Source: an uncultured Clostridia bacterium | GTDB lineage: Bacteria > Bacillota > Clostridia > Oscillospirales > Acutalibacteraceae | NCBI GenBank assembly: GCA_944380675.1 | Contig: CALWIH010000009.1 | Location: forward strand, 1-41,695 | Reading direction: 5' to 3' | DNA length: 41,695 bases | Part shown: one piece after another, positions 1-8,518 of the stretch | Position numbering within the stretch: the first letter of the stretch is position 1 | Layout of the letters: the number at the start of each line of letters is the position of its first letter | Made by a program: the position numbers and the translations under genes | The notes under the pieces: generated by a model | Database searches by the model: none | The model's input: the letters and a program-made list of their open reading frames with translations, nothing else | What the model was told of the DNA's origin: nothing

Positions 1-1
1 C

Positions 2-1051
2 AAGCAGAACAACAAGTACAACAAGAACGAGAGCAAGATTACCTTTGCGGATGTGGAGGACTGCCTGATCCTCGTGGTCTCTTCCTTTTCGAACGTGACC
101 TCCTACGAAAACCAGACGAAAAAAGCTATCACAAACAAGGGCATCCAGGAAGCGATGACGGATCTGCTGCGCCGTCAGCTTGAGATTTATCTCATTGAAA
201 ACCCTATCGAGGCGGAGCGCATCGGCGCGCAGGTGCTTGTCAACAAGCGCAGCCGCGAGGACGCCGAAAAGACGCGCCTCAACATCAAGAAAAAACTTAC
301 CAGCACGATGGATGTGACGAGCCGCGTGGCCAAATTTGTGGATTGCCGCAGCCGCAACGCGGAGGAGCGGGAAATTTTCATCGTGGAGGGCGATTCCGCC
401 CTCGGCGCGTGCAAGCAGGCGCGCGACCCGGATTTCCAGGCCATCATGCCGATCCGCGGCAAGATTCTCAACTGCCTCAAGGCGGATTATGATAAGATTT
501 TCAAGAGCGACATTATCACCGATCTCATCAAGGTGCTCGGCTGCGGCGTGCAGGTCAAGTCAAAGGCGAACCGCGATCTCTCGTCGTTCGATATGAATTC
601 CCTGCGGTGGAGTAAGGTGATCCTCTGCACCGATGCGGATGTGGACGGCTTCCAAATCCGCACGCTGCTGCTCACCATGCTGTATCGCCTCACGCCCGCC
701 CTCATCGAGGCCGGCAAGGTTTTCATCGCGGAATCCCCGCTTTTTGAGATCACCTGCAAGAATGAGACGTATTTTGCCTATGATGAGCAGGAGAAGGAGC
801 GTATCCTCAAAAAGCTCGAGGGGAAAAAGGTTACGATCCAGCGCAGCAAAGGACTTGGTGAAAACGAGCCGGACATGATGAACCTCACCACCATGAATCC
901 TGCCACCCGACGGCTCATCAAGGTCATGCCGGATGATGCAGAACGCACGGCGCAGGTGTTTGACCTGCTGCTCGGCGACAACCTGACCGGCCGGAAGGAT
1001 CACATTGCGGAATATGGCCGTCTATACGTGGATGAAGCCGACGTGAGCTGA
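2..1051 (+). CDS. Type IIA DNA topoisomerase subunit B (ParE/GyrB-like), 3' part
   Basis: C-terminal 349 residues of the ATPase subunit of a gyrase or topoisomerase IV; the reading frame is open to the window edge, so the start lies outside. The TOPRIM metal-binding motifs are visible: the EGDSA box, the PIRGKILN stretch, and DADVDG, followed by the conserved QRSKGLGE segment. With the A subunit it would relax or decatenate DNA. It ends 16 bases before the A-subunit gene, so the two are co-transcribed. The sequence looks like the divergent second B subunit that many Clostridia carry beside canonical GyrB; whether it acts as topoisomerase IV or gyrase cannot be settled from this fragment. Confidence 0.9.
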   Translation, partial: KQNNKYNKNESKITFADVEDCLILVVSSFSNVTSYENQTKKAITNKGIQEAMTDLLRRQLEIYLIENPIEAERIGAQVLVNKRSREDAEKTRLNIKKKLTSTMDVTSRVAKFVDCRSRNAEEREIFIVEGDSALGACKQARDPDFQAIMPIRGKILNCLKADYDKIFKSDIITDLIKVLGCGVQVKSKANRDLSSFDMNSLRWSKVILCTDADVDGFQIRTLLLTMLYRLTPALIEAGKVFIAESPLFEITCKNETYFAYDEQEKERILKKLEGKKVTIQRSKGLGENEPDMMNLTTMNPATRRLIKVMPDDAERTAQVFDLLLGDNLTGRKDHIAEYGRLYVDEADVS

Positions 1052-1067
1052 GAAAGGAGGAAATAGA

Positions 1068-3305
1068 ATGCCGAAAAAGAAGGACGGGCCGGCCAGGCCG
1101 GCCCGCACCGCTGCGCGCGGTGTGATTGAGCGCGCCGGCGAGGTGGTGGAGCAGCCTATCGTGGAGACGCTTGAGAAGAACTACATGCCCTACGCCATGA
1201 GCGTCATCCTCTCTCGCGCCATCCCGGAGATCGACGGCTTCAAGCCCTCCCACCGCAAGCTGCTCTTCACAATGTACAAAATGGGGCTTCTCGGTTCCGC
1301 GCGTACAAAGAGCGCCAACATCGTCGGCCAGACGATGAAGCTCAACCCGCACGGCGACGCCGCCATCTACGACACGATGGTGCGCCTGAGCCGCGGCTAT
1401 GAGGCGCTGCTGCACCCGTATGTGGACTCGAAGGGCAACTTCGGCAAATTCTATTCGCGCGACATGGCGTGGGCCGCCTCGCGATACACGGAGGCGCGCC
1501 TCGACAACATCTGCCAGGAGCTGTTCCGCGACATCGACAAGGACACCGTCAACTTCGTCGACAACTACGACAACACCCTCAAGGAGCCGACGCTCCTTCC
1601 GGCGACGTTCCCGTCGGTGCTCGTCAACGCGAACACCGGCATCGCCGTCGGCATGGCGAGCTCAATCTGCCCGTTCAACCTCGCGGAGGTCTGCCAGACG
1701 GCGATCGGCCTCATCCGCGACCCGGAGTTTGACGTGCTGTCGACGCTGCAGGCCCCCGATTTTCCGGGCGGCGGCCTGATTGTCTACGACAGAAAGCAGA
1801 TGGAGGAGATCTACGCCGGCGGGCGCGGCAGCTTCCGCGTCCGTGCGCGCTACTCCTATGACAAGTCCGCCAACTGCGTCGACGTGACGCAGATTCCGCC
1901 GACCACGACGGTCGAGGTCATCGTCGAGAAGGTCGTCGATCTCATCAAGCAGGGAAAGCTCAAGGAGATTTCCGATATCCGCGACGAGACCGGCCTGAGC
2001 GGCCTGAAAATCACCATCGACCTCAAGCGCGGCGTCGACCCCGACAAGCTCATGCAGAAGCTCTTCCGCATGACGACGCTCGAGGACAGCTTTTCCTGCA
2101 ACTTCAACGTCCTCGTCTCCGGCGTCCCGCGCGTGATGGGCGTGCGCGAGCTCCTCGACGAGTGGACGGCCTTCCGCGTGGAGTGCGTCCGCCGCCGCAC
2201 CTACTACGACCTTTCCCGCAAGCGCGAGAAGCTTCACCTGCTCCGCGGCCTGCAGGCCATCCTGCTCGACATCGACAAGGCCGTGAAGATTGTCCGCGAG
2301 ACGGAGGAGGAGGCCGAGGTCGTCCCGAACCTGATGATCGGCTTCGGCATCGACGAGACGCAGGCCGAGTTCGTGGCGGAAATCAAGCTGCGCCACCTCA
2401 ACCGCGAATATATTTTGAAGCGCACCGACGAGATCGAATCCCTCGAGAAGGACATCGCCTCCCTGCAGGAGATCATGGACAGCAAGGCCAAGGTCAAGTC
2501 CATCATCGTTTCCGAGCTCCGTGAGGTCGCGAAGACGTACGGCCAGCCGCGCCGCTCGATGCTCCTCTACGCCGACGAGCTCGAGGAGGACGCCGCTGAG
2601 GAGGACGTGCCGGACTATCCCGTCCACCTCTTCTTCAGCCGCGAGGGCTACTTCAAGAAGATCACCCCCCAGTCGCTGCGCATGAGCGGCGAGCAGAAGC
2701 TCAAGGAGGGGGACGAGATCGTTCAGGCGCTCGAGGCGACGAACAACTCCGATCTTCTCTTCTTCACCGACCGCTGCCAGGTCTACAAGGCGAAGGCCGG
2801 CGACTTCGGCGACACGAAGGCGAGCGTCCTCGGCGAGTATATCCCCGCGCGCCTCGGCATGGACGAGGGAGAGAACGCCGTCTATATGGCGGTGACGAAG
2901 GACTATTCCGGCTGGATGCTGTTCTTCTTCGACAACGGTAAGGCCGCGAAGGTCGATCTTGCCGCCTACGAGACGAAGACGAACCGCAAGAAGCTCCTCG
3001 GCGCCTACAGCGACAAGTCGCCGCTCGTCAGCGCCTACCAGCTCCCCGAGGATCGCGAGTTCCTCCTCACCAATTCGCAGGGCGGCAGACTGCTCCTGTT
3101 CCATACGGGCGCCGTCGCGTCGAAATCCACGAGAAGCACGCAGGGCGTGCAGGTGATGACGCTCAAAAAGGGCGCGCGCGTGCTCTCCGCCGTCCCGTAT
3201 GAGGAGGGAATGCTCAAAAAGCCCGACCGCTGCCGCAAAAGCATCCCCGCCGCCGGCGCTCTGCCCACCGCGGAGGAAACGCAGGGCGAGCAGCTGACGC
3301 TCTGA
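1068..3305 (+). CDS. Type IIA DNA topoisomerase subunit A (ParC/GyrA-like)
   Basis: 745-residue breakage-reunion subunit. The catalytic tyrosine is Y140 in SRYTEARL. The winged-helix region holds GFKPSHRKLL (about 57-66) and NPHGDAAIYDT (93-103), and a beta-pinwheel-like C-terminal half follows. It starts at an ATG behind a strong AAAGGAGG site (1053-1060) just after the B subunit, with which it forms the holoenzyme. It is shorter than typical GyrA, as expected for a ParC-type paralogue. The residue matching GyrA Ser83, the usual quinolone contact, is alanine (A98). No gyrase-specific GyrA-box was recognised, so topoisomerase IV is the more likely role. Confidence 0.9.
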   Translation: MPKKKDGPARPARTAARGVIERAGEVVEQPIVETLEKNYMPYAMSVILSRAIPEIDGFKPSHRKLLFTMYKMGLLGSARTKSANIVGQTMKLNPHGDAAIYDTMVRLSRGYEALLHPYVDSKGNFGKFYSRDMAWAASRYTEARLDNICQELFRDIDKDTVNFVDNYDNTLKEPTLLPATFPSVLVNANTGIAVGMASSICPFNLAEVCQTAIGLIRDPEFDVLSTLQAPDFPGGGLIVYDRKQMEEIYAGGRGSFRVRARYSYDKSANCVDVTQIPPTTTVEVIVEKVVDLIKQGKLKEISDIRDETGLSGLKITIDLKRGVDPDKLMQKLFRMTTLEDSFSCNFNVLVSGVPRVMGVRELLDEWTAFRVECVRRRTYYDLSRKREKLHLLRGLQAILLDIDKAVKIVRETEEEAEVVPNLMIGFGIDETQAEFVAEIKLRHLNREYILKRTDEIESLEKDIASLQEIMDSKAKVKSIIVSELREVAKTYGQPRRSMLLYADELEEDAAEEDVPDYPVHLFFSREGYFKKITPQSLRMSGEQKLKEGDEIVQALEATNNSDLLFFTDRCQVYKAKAGDFGDTKASVLGEYIPARLGMDEGENAVYMAVTKDYSGWMLFFFDNGKAAKVDLAAYETKTNRKKLLGAYSDKSPLVSAYQLPEDREFLLTNSQGGRLLLFHTGAVASKSTRSTQGVQVMTLKKGARVLSAVPYEEGMLKKPDRCRKSIPAAGALPTAEETQGEQLTL

Positions 3306-3314
3306 AAAAAGAAT

Positions 3315-3339
3315 CCGCCGGAGCCAATGGCTCCGGCGG
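3315..3339. other. Perfect hairpin after the topoisomerase A gene
   Basis: An 11-bp stem (3315-3325 with 3329-3339) around loop AAT. No T-run follows on the plus strand. A run of A precedes it (3305-3310), so it reads as an intrinsic terminator only in the minus direction. It could still block 3' exonucleases on the plus-strand message. Confidence 0.6.
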
Positions 3340-3420
3340 ACTGGAAGCGGGAGCGGCAAACGCATACATTCGCTCCGGCTCCTGACCCTTAGTATGGCGG
3401 ATCGCCGCCCCGATATTCTT

Positions 3421-3459
3421 CCGCGCACGGCTTTCCTTTGCCGTGTGCGGATTTTTTTT
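3421..3459 (+). terminator. Intrinsic terminator of the topoisomerase operon
   Basis: 11-bp stem (3421-3431 with 3440-3450, one G-U pair) followed by A and eight T's (3452-3459). It lies 115 bases after the A-subunit stop and just before a new promoter. Confidence 0.9.
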
Positions 3460-3479
3460 CAAAAACCGCGGGGGAATGA

Positions 3480-3508
3480 TTGACAAGCGCCGCTTCTTTC
3501 GCTATAAT
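3480..3508 (+). promoter_or_regulatory. Sigma-70/SigA promoter for the symporter gene
   Basis: Consensus TTGACA (3480-3485), 17-base spacer, consensus TATAAT (3503-3508). The inverted repeat TTTAC-N8-GTAAA at 3516-3533, right at the expected start of transcription, could be an operator. Confidence 0.92.
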
Positions 3509-3565
3509 GGCGTTGTTTACTTTATCAGGTAAAAGCTTTAAACCGATAAACTGAGGAGTGGGAGT

Positions 3566-5089
3566 ATGCCAAAGGAAATTTCTATCTGGATTATCATCGC
3601 CCTCTATATCGCGGCGATGGTGCTTGTGGGAATTCAGAGCGCCCGCAAGACAAAGACGCTGACCGATTTTGTCGTCGGAGGCCGCAAGGCGGGTCCGTGG
3701 GTTTCCGCGTTCGCGTACGGTACGACGTACTTTTCCGCGGTGCTGTTCATCGGCTACGCCGGCGGCAGCGGCTTCAGCTTCGGCCTCTGGGCGGTGCTGA
3801 TCGGCGTCTCGAACGGCCTGCTCGGCGCGTATCTCGCGTGGAAGCTGCTCGCGCCGAAAACGCGCGACGTCACGCGGCGCCTCAAGATCAAGACGATGCC
3901 GCAGATGTTCGAGAAGCGCTACTGCTCCTCGCGCATGAAAACGTTCGCCGCGATTCTGATCTTTATCTTCATGGTGCCGTATTCGGCGAGCGTGTATTCC
4001 GGCCTTTCCTACCTGTGCGAGATTGCCCTCGGCATCCGCTATGAGTGGGCGATGGTGGCGATTGCGGTCGTCGCGGCGGCTTACCTCATCGCGGGCGGCT
4101 ACATTGCCTCGCTGCGGGCCGATCTCATTCAGGGCATGGTGATGATTTTCGGCGTGCTGCTGATGGTCGGCTTTATTGTCGCGTCGCCCGACGTCGGCGG
4201 CTTTACCGCCGGCCTTGAGCGCCTGACGAAGGTGATGGACGAGCAGGGAATTCTCAAGCTCAGCGGCTCCGGCGTCGCGCAGCTTATCGGCCTGTGCCTG
4301 CTCACGAGCGTCGGCACCTGGGGAATGCCGCAGATGATTCAGAAGTTCTACGGCGTCGCCGACGAGAAGGCCATCCGCGCCGGCACGGTGATCTCGACCG
4401 CGTTCTGCACGCTGATCTCCGTCGTCGCCTACTTCATCGGCTCGCTGACGCGCCTGTTCTTCACGGAGGCTCCCGCGGGCGGCACCGACCAGATGATTCC
4501 GATCATCCTCGACAAGACGCTGCCCTCCGTTCTGCTCGGCGTGGTGCTCGTGCTTGTGCTCTCCGCGTCCGTCTCGACGCTCTCCGGCCTGACGCTCTCT
4601 GCGTGCTCGGCTATCTCGATTGACCTCATCGCGGCGCACCGCAAGGTCGACGACAGAAAGAAGACGCTGTTCCAGACCCGCGTGCTGTGCTTCGTCTTCA
4701 TCGTGCTCTCGTTCGTCATCGCCGTCTTCAAGACGCCGATCCTCACCCTGATGTCCTTCTCCTGGGGCACGATTTCCGGCGCGTTCCTCGCGCCGTACTT
4801 CCTCGGCCTGTGGTGGAAGAGGATGAACCGCACCGGCGCGTGGGCGGGTATGATTGTCGGCGTCTGCGTGTCTCTCGGCCTCGCGATCGGCTCCGGCTTC
4901 AACACCGGCAACGCGGCGCTGTTCGGCGTTATCGCGATGGCCTCGTCGTTCGTCGCCTGCCTGATCGCCGCCCCGGTCGGCTGCCGTCTCGGCGGGAAAT
5001 TTGCCGAGGTTCCCCCGGAGTTCTACGACAAGAGCTTCAGCCTCCAGGCGGGGGAGGGCAAAAACGCCGTCGCCGGGGCGAAAAAATGA
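3566..5089 (+). CDS. Sodium:solute symporter (SSF family)
   Basis: 507-residue integral membrane protein with about 13 hydrophobic segments spread along its length, the usual size for this family (PutP/PanF-like). Family features include the early TDFVVGGR stretch, GLWAVLIGVSNG, and the GGYIASLRADLIQG segment typical of SSF carriers. It should couple inward sodium flux to uptake of a small solute such as an amino acid or carboxylate; the substrate cannot be told from the sequence. It starts at an ATG behind GAGGAG, has its own strong promoter, and a new promoter begins right after its stop, so it appears monocistronic. Confidence 0.88.
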   Translation: MPKEISIWIIIALYIAAMVLVGIQSARKTKTLTDFVVGGRKAGPWVSAFAYGTTYFSAVLFIGYAGGSGFSFGLWAVLIGVSNGLLGAYLAWKLLAPKTRDVTRRLKIKTMPQMFEKRYCSSRMKTFAAILIFIFMVPYSASVYSGLSYLCEIALGIRYEWAMVAIAVVAAAYLIAGGYIASLRADLIQGMVMIFGVLLMVGFIVASPDVGGFTAGLERLTKVMDEQGILKLSGSGVAQLIGLCLLTSVGTWGMPQMIQKFYGVADEKAIRAGTVISTAFCTLISVVAYFIGSLTRLFFTEAPAGGTDQMIPIILDKTLPSVLLGVVLVLVLSASVSTLSGLTLSACSAISIDLIAAHRKVDDRKKTLFQTRVLCFVFIVLSFVIAVFKTPILTLMSFSWGTISGAFLAPYFLGLWWKRMNRTGAWAGMIVGVCVSLGLAIGSGFNTGNAALFGVIAMASSFVACLIAAPVGCRLGGKFAEVPPEFYDKSFSLQAGEGKNAVAGAKK

Positions 5090-5090
5090 C

Positions 5091-5119
5091 TTGCAAAGCA
5101 CCTTTGAATGTGCTATGAT
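5091..5119 (+). promoter_or_regulatory. SigA promoter for secG
   Basis: TTGCAA (5091-5096), 17-base spacer, TATGAT (5114-5119), starting two bases after the symporter stop codon. Confidence 0.85.
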
Positions 5120-5157
5120 GTTCTAAGATCGATATTTATGCTTTTCGGAGGTGCCTT

Positions 5158-5406
5158 ATGCCAGCTATCCAGATTGTCTTTGGCGTCATCCTTCTGCTGT
5201 TTTCCATCGCGATTACGGTGATTGTAATCCTGCAGGAAGGCCATCAGCAGAACGTCGGCGCTATCACCGGCGGCGCGGATACGTTCCTTTCGAAGAACAA
5301 GGCCCGTTCGGTCGACGCGTTCTTGGCAAGATGGACGAAAGTGATTACCATTGGCTTCTTTGTCCTGGTCATCGCGATCAACATCTTCATGTTCTTCTCG
5401 AAATAA
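5158..5406 (+). CDS. secG: Preprotein translocase subunit SecG
   Basis: 82-residue protein with two transmembrane segments (about 5-23 and 61-79) separated by a loop containing the family motif ILQEGHQQNVGAITGGA. It is the small accessory subunit of SecYEG and helps SecA-driven export of unfolded proteins across the cytoplasmic membrane. The ATG follows a good CGGAGG site. It has its own promoter and terminator, and rnr follows as in many Firmicutes; smpB, the other common neighbour, is not here. Confidence 0.96.
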   Translation: MPAIQIVFGVILLLFSIAITVIVILQEGHQQNVGAITGGADTFLSKNKARSVDAFLARWTKVITIGFFVLVIAINIFMFFSK

Positions 5407-5415
5407 CGAAGATCG

Positions 5416-5444
5416 GCCCCTCGCCGGAAGGCGGGGGGCTTTCT
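5416..5444 (+). terminator. Intrinsic terminator after secG
   Basis: 10-bp GC-rich stem (5416-5425 with 5430-5439, one G-U pair) with tetraloop GGAA, followed by TTTCTTTG. Read-through into rnr is possible. Confidence 0.8.
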
Positions 5445-5553
5445 TTGCTTCCTGTTTGTCATGGGATAGCCGGCACAGCCGCGCGATCGGCGGCCCGGCC
5501 CCGTTTGAGCGGGGCGGAAGGCAATATGATGTGTGTGTGAAGATGGAGGAAAA

Positions 5554-7587
5554 ATGAGCAAGAAATTCAAAGGAAAACAGTACGGCGGTTCCCGCCCGCA
5601 GCCGAGCCGCCGCCCGCAGACGACGACCATTCACCTCGGGGAGCGCCCGGCCGCGGCGCCCGCGGAGAAGAAAAGCGTTCCGGGGAGAATTGTCTCCCTC
5701 TCGAGAAACTTCGCGTTTGCCCGTCCGGACGACGGCGGCGAGGATATGTTCATCCATGTCGACCGCCTGCACGGCGCGTTTCTCGGCGACAGCGTCGTGC
5801 TGACGAACATCGTCCAGCAGGAGAAGGGCCCGAGCGCCGAGGTGGGGGAGATCACCGCCGAGGGCTCGCGCTTTCTGACGGGTACGCTCCGCCGCGACGA
5901 TTTCGGCACGCTGTTCCACGCCGACGCCGCCCTGCGCTACGCCCTCCCGCTCGCGAAGGGCAGCCTGACGGGGCTGCACGACGGCGACAAGGTGCAGGTC
6001 GAGGTTGTGGCGGGCAGTCACGGCGAATATATGGGCCGCGTCCTCAAGCGGTACGGCCGCGGCGACTCCGCCCGCGTCTGCGCGGAGGCCATCATCGACG
6101 AAAACCGGATCCGCCGCGAGTTCCCGGAGGACGTGCGCGCCGAGGCGGAAAAGCTGAAGCACCGCAAGGTTCTGCCCGAGGAGCTCAAGGGCCGCCTCGA
6201 CCTGCGCGACACGGCGATCTGCACGATCGACAGCGCGTCCGCGAAGGATCTCGACGACGCGATCTCCGTTTCCCGGACGAAGACGGGCTACAAGCTCGGC
6301 GTGCACATCGCGGACGTCTCGCACTACGTCCGCCCCGGCAGCGCCATCGACCGCGAGGCGATGGAGCGCGGCACGTCCGTCTATTTCGCCGACCGCGTCA
6401 TCCCGATGCTCCCCGAGGAGCTCTCGAACGGCGTATGCTCCCTCAACGCGGGGGAGGACAAGCTGACGTTCTCCGCCCTCATCTGGATCGACCTTGACGG
6501 CAATATTGAGAAATACGAATTCCACAAGTCCGTGATTCATTCCAAGGTGCGCGGCGTTTACTCCGAGGTCAACGAGATCTTCGCCGGAAAGGCGTCGAAG
6601 GAGCTCAAGGAGAAATACGCTCCCGTCCTCCGCTCGCTGTCGATGGCGAGAAAGCTCGCCGCTCTGCTCCGCCGAAAGTCGAAGGAGGCCGGCACGGTCG
6701 ACCTCGCGACGACCGAGCCCGTCTTCACCGTCGACGAGAACGGCGTCTGCATCGACGTCAACCCGCATCCGACGGGCGAGAGCGAGCAGATGATTGAGCA
6801 GCTCATGATTATGGCGAACCGCGCCGCCGCGATGCTCGCGGAGAAGCATCAGCTTCCCTTCGTGTACCGCGTCCATGAGAAGCCCAACCCCGACCGCGTC
6901 GACAGCCTCGCCGAGCTTGTGACGGCGCTCGGCCTCTCCGCGAAGCCGCTCGAGCACCGCGGCGACGTGAAGACGGCAGACCTCGCCGCCGTCATGCGCC
7001 AGGCCGAGGGGACGAGCTCCGAGCGCGTCATCTCGCACCAGATTCTGCGCACGATGGCGAAGGCGCGGTACGACACCGCCCCGCTCGGCCATTTCGGTCT
7101 GGCTCTCGCCGATTACTGCCATTTTACCTCGCCCATCCGCCGCTATCCCGATACCTCGATTCACCGCATCCTTTCGCTGTGGCTCGAGACGCAGAACCGC
7201 GGCGAGTGTGCCGCGCGCTTCCAGAGCTTCGCGCAGGAGTCGGCGTCCCGTTCCTCGGAATGCGAGGTGCGCGCCATGGCGGCGGAGCGCAGCGCGGAGG
7301 ACTGCTATATGGCCGAATATATGCACGGCCATCTCGGCGAGCGCTATATCGGCGTCATCAGCGGCGTGACGATGCGCGGCGTCTTCGTCCAGCTGCCGAA
7401 CACCGTCGAGGGCTTCGTGCCCGTGGAGAGCTTCCCCAATGCCCGCTACCACTTTGACGGCGCGGTCAGCCAGGTCGACGAGACGACGGGCCGCCGCCTG
7501 ACCATCGGCCAGGAGCTTCCCGTCAAGGCTGTCGCAGCCGACGTTTCCAGCGGGCGCATCGATTTCGCGTACGACCCCGCGGAGTAA
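5554..7587 (+). CDS. rnr: Ribonuclease R (RNB-family 3'-5' exoribonuclease)
   Basis: 677 residues. A basic, Pro/Arg-rich N-terminus (1-40) is followed by a cold-shock/OB domain (about 42-110), the RNB catalytic domain with the four metal-binding aspartates D226, D232, D234 and D235, and a C-terminal S1 domain (RYIGVISGVTMRGVFVQ). It degrades structured RNA and takes part in rRNA and mRNA quality control. The ATG at 5554 is chosen because ATGGAGGA just upstream is its ribosome site; an upstream GTG at 5533 would place that site inside the gene. It is shorter than typical RNase R: the N-terminal helix-turn-helix and the lysine-rich tail are missing. A possible TATGAT -10 at 5525-5530 lacks a good -35. 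Confidence 0.93.
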   Translation: MSKKFKGKQYGGSRPQPSRRPQTTTIHLGERPAAAPAEKKSVPGRIVSLSRNFAFARPDDGGEDMFIHVDRLHGAFLGDSVVLTNIVQQEKGPSAEVGEITAEGSRFLTGTLRRDDFGTLFHADAALRYALPLAKGSLTGLHDGDKVQVEVVAGSHGEYMGRVLKRYGRGDSARVCAEAIIDENRIRREFPEDVRAEAEKLKHRKVLPEELKGRLDLRDTAICTIDSASAKDLDDAISVSRTKTGYKLGVHIADVSHYVRPGSAIDREAMERGTSVYFADRVIPMLPEELSNGVCSLNAGEDKLTFSALIWIDLDGNIEKYEFHKSVIHSKVRGVYSEVNEIFAGKASKELKEKYAPVLRSLSMARKLAALLRRKSKEAGTVDLATTEPVFTVDENGVCIDVNPHPTGESEQMIEQLMIMANRAAAMLAEKHQLPFVYRVHEKPNPDRVDSLAELVTALGLSAKPLEHRGDVKTADLAAVMRQAEGTSSERVISHQILRTMAKARYDTAPLGHFGLALADYCHFTSPIRRYPDTSIHRILSLWLETQNRGECAARFQSFAQESASRSSECEVRAMAAERSAEDCYMAEYMHGHLGERYIGVISGVTMRGVFVQLPNTVEGFVPVESFPNARYHFDGAVSQVDETTGRRLTIGQELPVKAVAADVSSGRIDFAYDPAE

Positions 7588-7592
7588 ACCGA

Positions 7593-7619
7593 AGCCCGGC
7601 AGGACTGCCGGGCTTTTTT
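7593..7619 (+). terminator. Intrinsic terminator after rnr
   Basis: 9-bp perfect stem (7593-7601 with 7606-7614), loop GGAC, then five T's. Confidence 0.92.
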
Positions 7620-7635
7620 GAAGGAGGATTCAGCC

Positions 7636-8445
7636 GTGATCACAGCCGACTGCCATCTGCATACCTCGTTTTCCACCGACTCCGACGCTCCCATGGAGGC
7701 GATGCTCGCGTCCGCCGTCCGGAAGGGACTCTCCACCGTCTGCTTCACGGAGCATCTCGACTACGATTACCCGCCGGAGAACGGGGAGGAGGTCTTCCTC
7801 CTCGATTTGCCCGCGTACTGCGAAAAGCTGCTGGAGCTGCGCGAGCGCTTCCGGGGAAAAATCGAGGTGCTGTTCGGCGTCGAGCTCGGCATGATGCCGT
7901 ACCTCGGCGCGCGCTGCGAGGAGGTTGTGCGCGCGTGGCCGTTTGACTTCGTGATTGCCTCGTCTCATCTGGTGGACGGGCGCGATCCGTACTATCCCGA
8001 CTTTTTCGAGGGCGTTTCGGAGGAGGAGGCGTACGCCTCCTATTTCCGCACGATTCCGGCGAACGTCCGGGCGTTTTCGTCGTTCCACACCTACGCCCAC
8101 CTCGACTACGTCGTCCGCTACGGCCCGCACCGCAACGAGCGGTATTCCTATGAGAAGTACCGCGAGGCGATCGAGCCCGCCCTGCGGATTCTGATTGAGA
8201 ACGGCAAGGCGCTCGAGGTGAATACCGGCGGCTACCGCAGCGGTCTCGGACAGCCGAACCCGCACCTCGACGTGCTGCGCGCTTACCGGGAGCTCGGCGG
8301 CGAGCTTATCACCATCGGCTCCGACGCCCATGCTCCGGAGGGCGTCGCGCTCGAGTTCGATCGCCTTTCCGAGCTCCTGCCGGCGCTCGGCTTTACGCAT
8401 TACGCGGTCTTCAAGGGCGGTAAGCCGGAGCTTCGTCCGTTCTGA
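7636..8445 (+). CDS. hisK: PHP-domain histidinol-phosphatase (HisK/HisJ type)
   Basis: 269-residue PHP-superfamily metal hydrolase. Metal ligands are visible in order: DCHLHTSF (H7, H9), FTEHLDY, the GVELG segment, ASSHLVDG, the FHTYAHLDY stretch, and the late GSDAH motif. HisJ-family members dephosphorylate L-histidinol phosphate, the penultimate step of histidine synthesis; other phosphoesterase roles are possible because no other his gene is nearby. The GTG at 7636 is preferred because AAGGAGG sits 8 bases upstream; an earlier in-frame TTG lies in the rnr terminator tail. It runs toward the SpoVB-like gene without an obvious terminator. Confidence 0.82.
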   Translation: MITADCHLHTSFSTDSDAPMEAMLASAVRKGLSTVCFTEHLDYDYPPENGEEVFLLDLPAYCEKLLELRERFRGKIEVLFGVELGMMPYLGARCEEVVRAWPFDFVIASSHLVDGRDPYYPDFFEGVSEEEAYASYFRTIPANVRAFSSFHTYAHLDYVVRYGPHRNERYSYEKYREAIEPALRILIENGKALEVNTGGYRSGLGQPNPHLDVLRAYRELGGELITIGSDAHAPEGVALEFDRLSELLPALGFTHYAVFKGGKPELRPF

Positions 8446-8518
8446 GCCTGTCATATCAGCGCCTGCGCGCGCCGTATATATGTAGGGAAGTTTCGGCGTT
8501 CGCGCCGGAGAGCGGGGG

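Noticed and set aside
1662-3428. Long minus-strand open frame opposite the topoisomerase A gene
   Set aside because: High GC content makes long antisense frames. The product is Arg/Leu/Glu-rich without any known domain, and the plus-strand gene is certain. The same applies to the long antisense frames over the symporter-secG-rnr, purine, glyA, glnA, purA-glmS and guaA genes.
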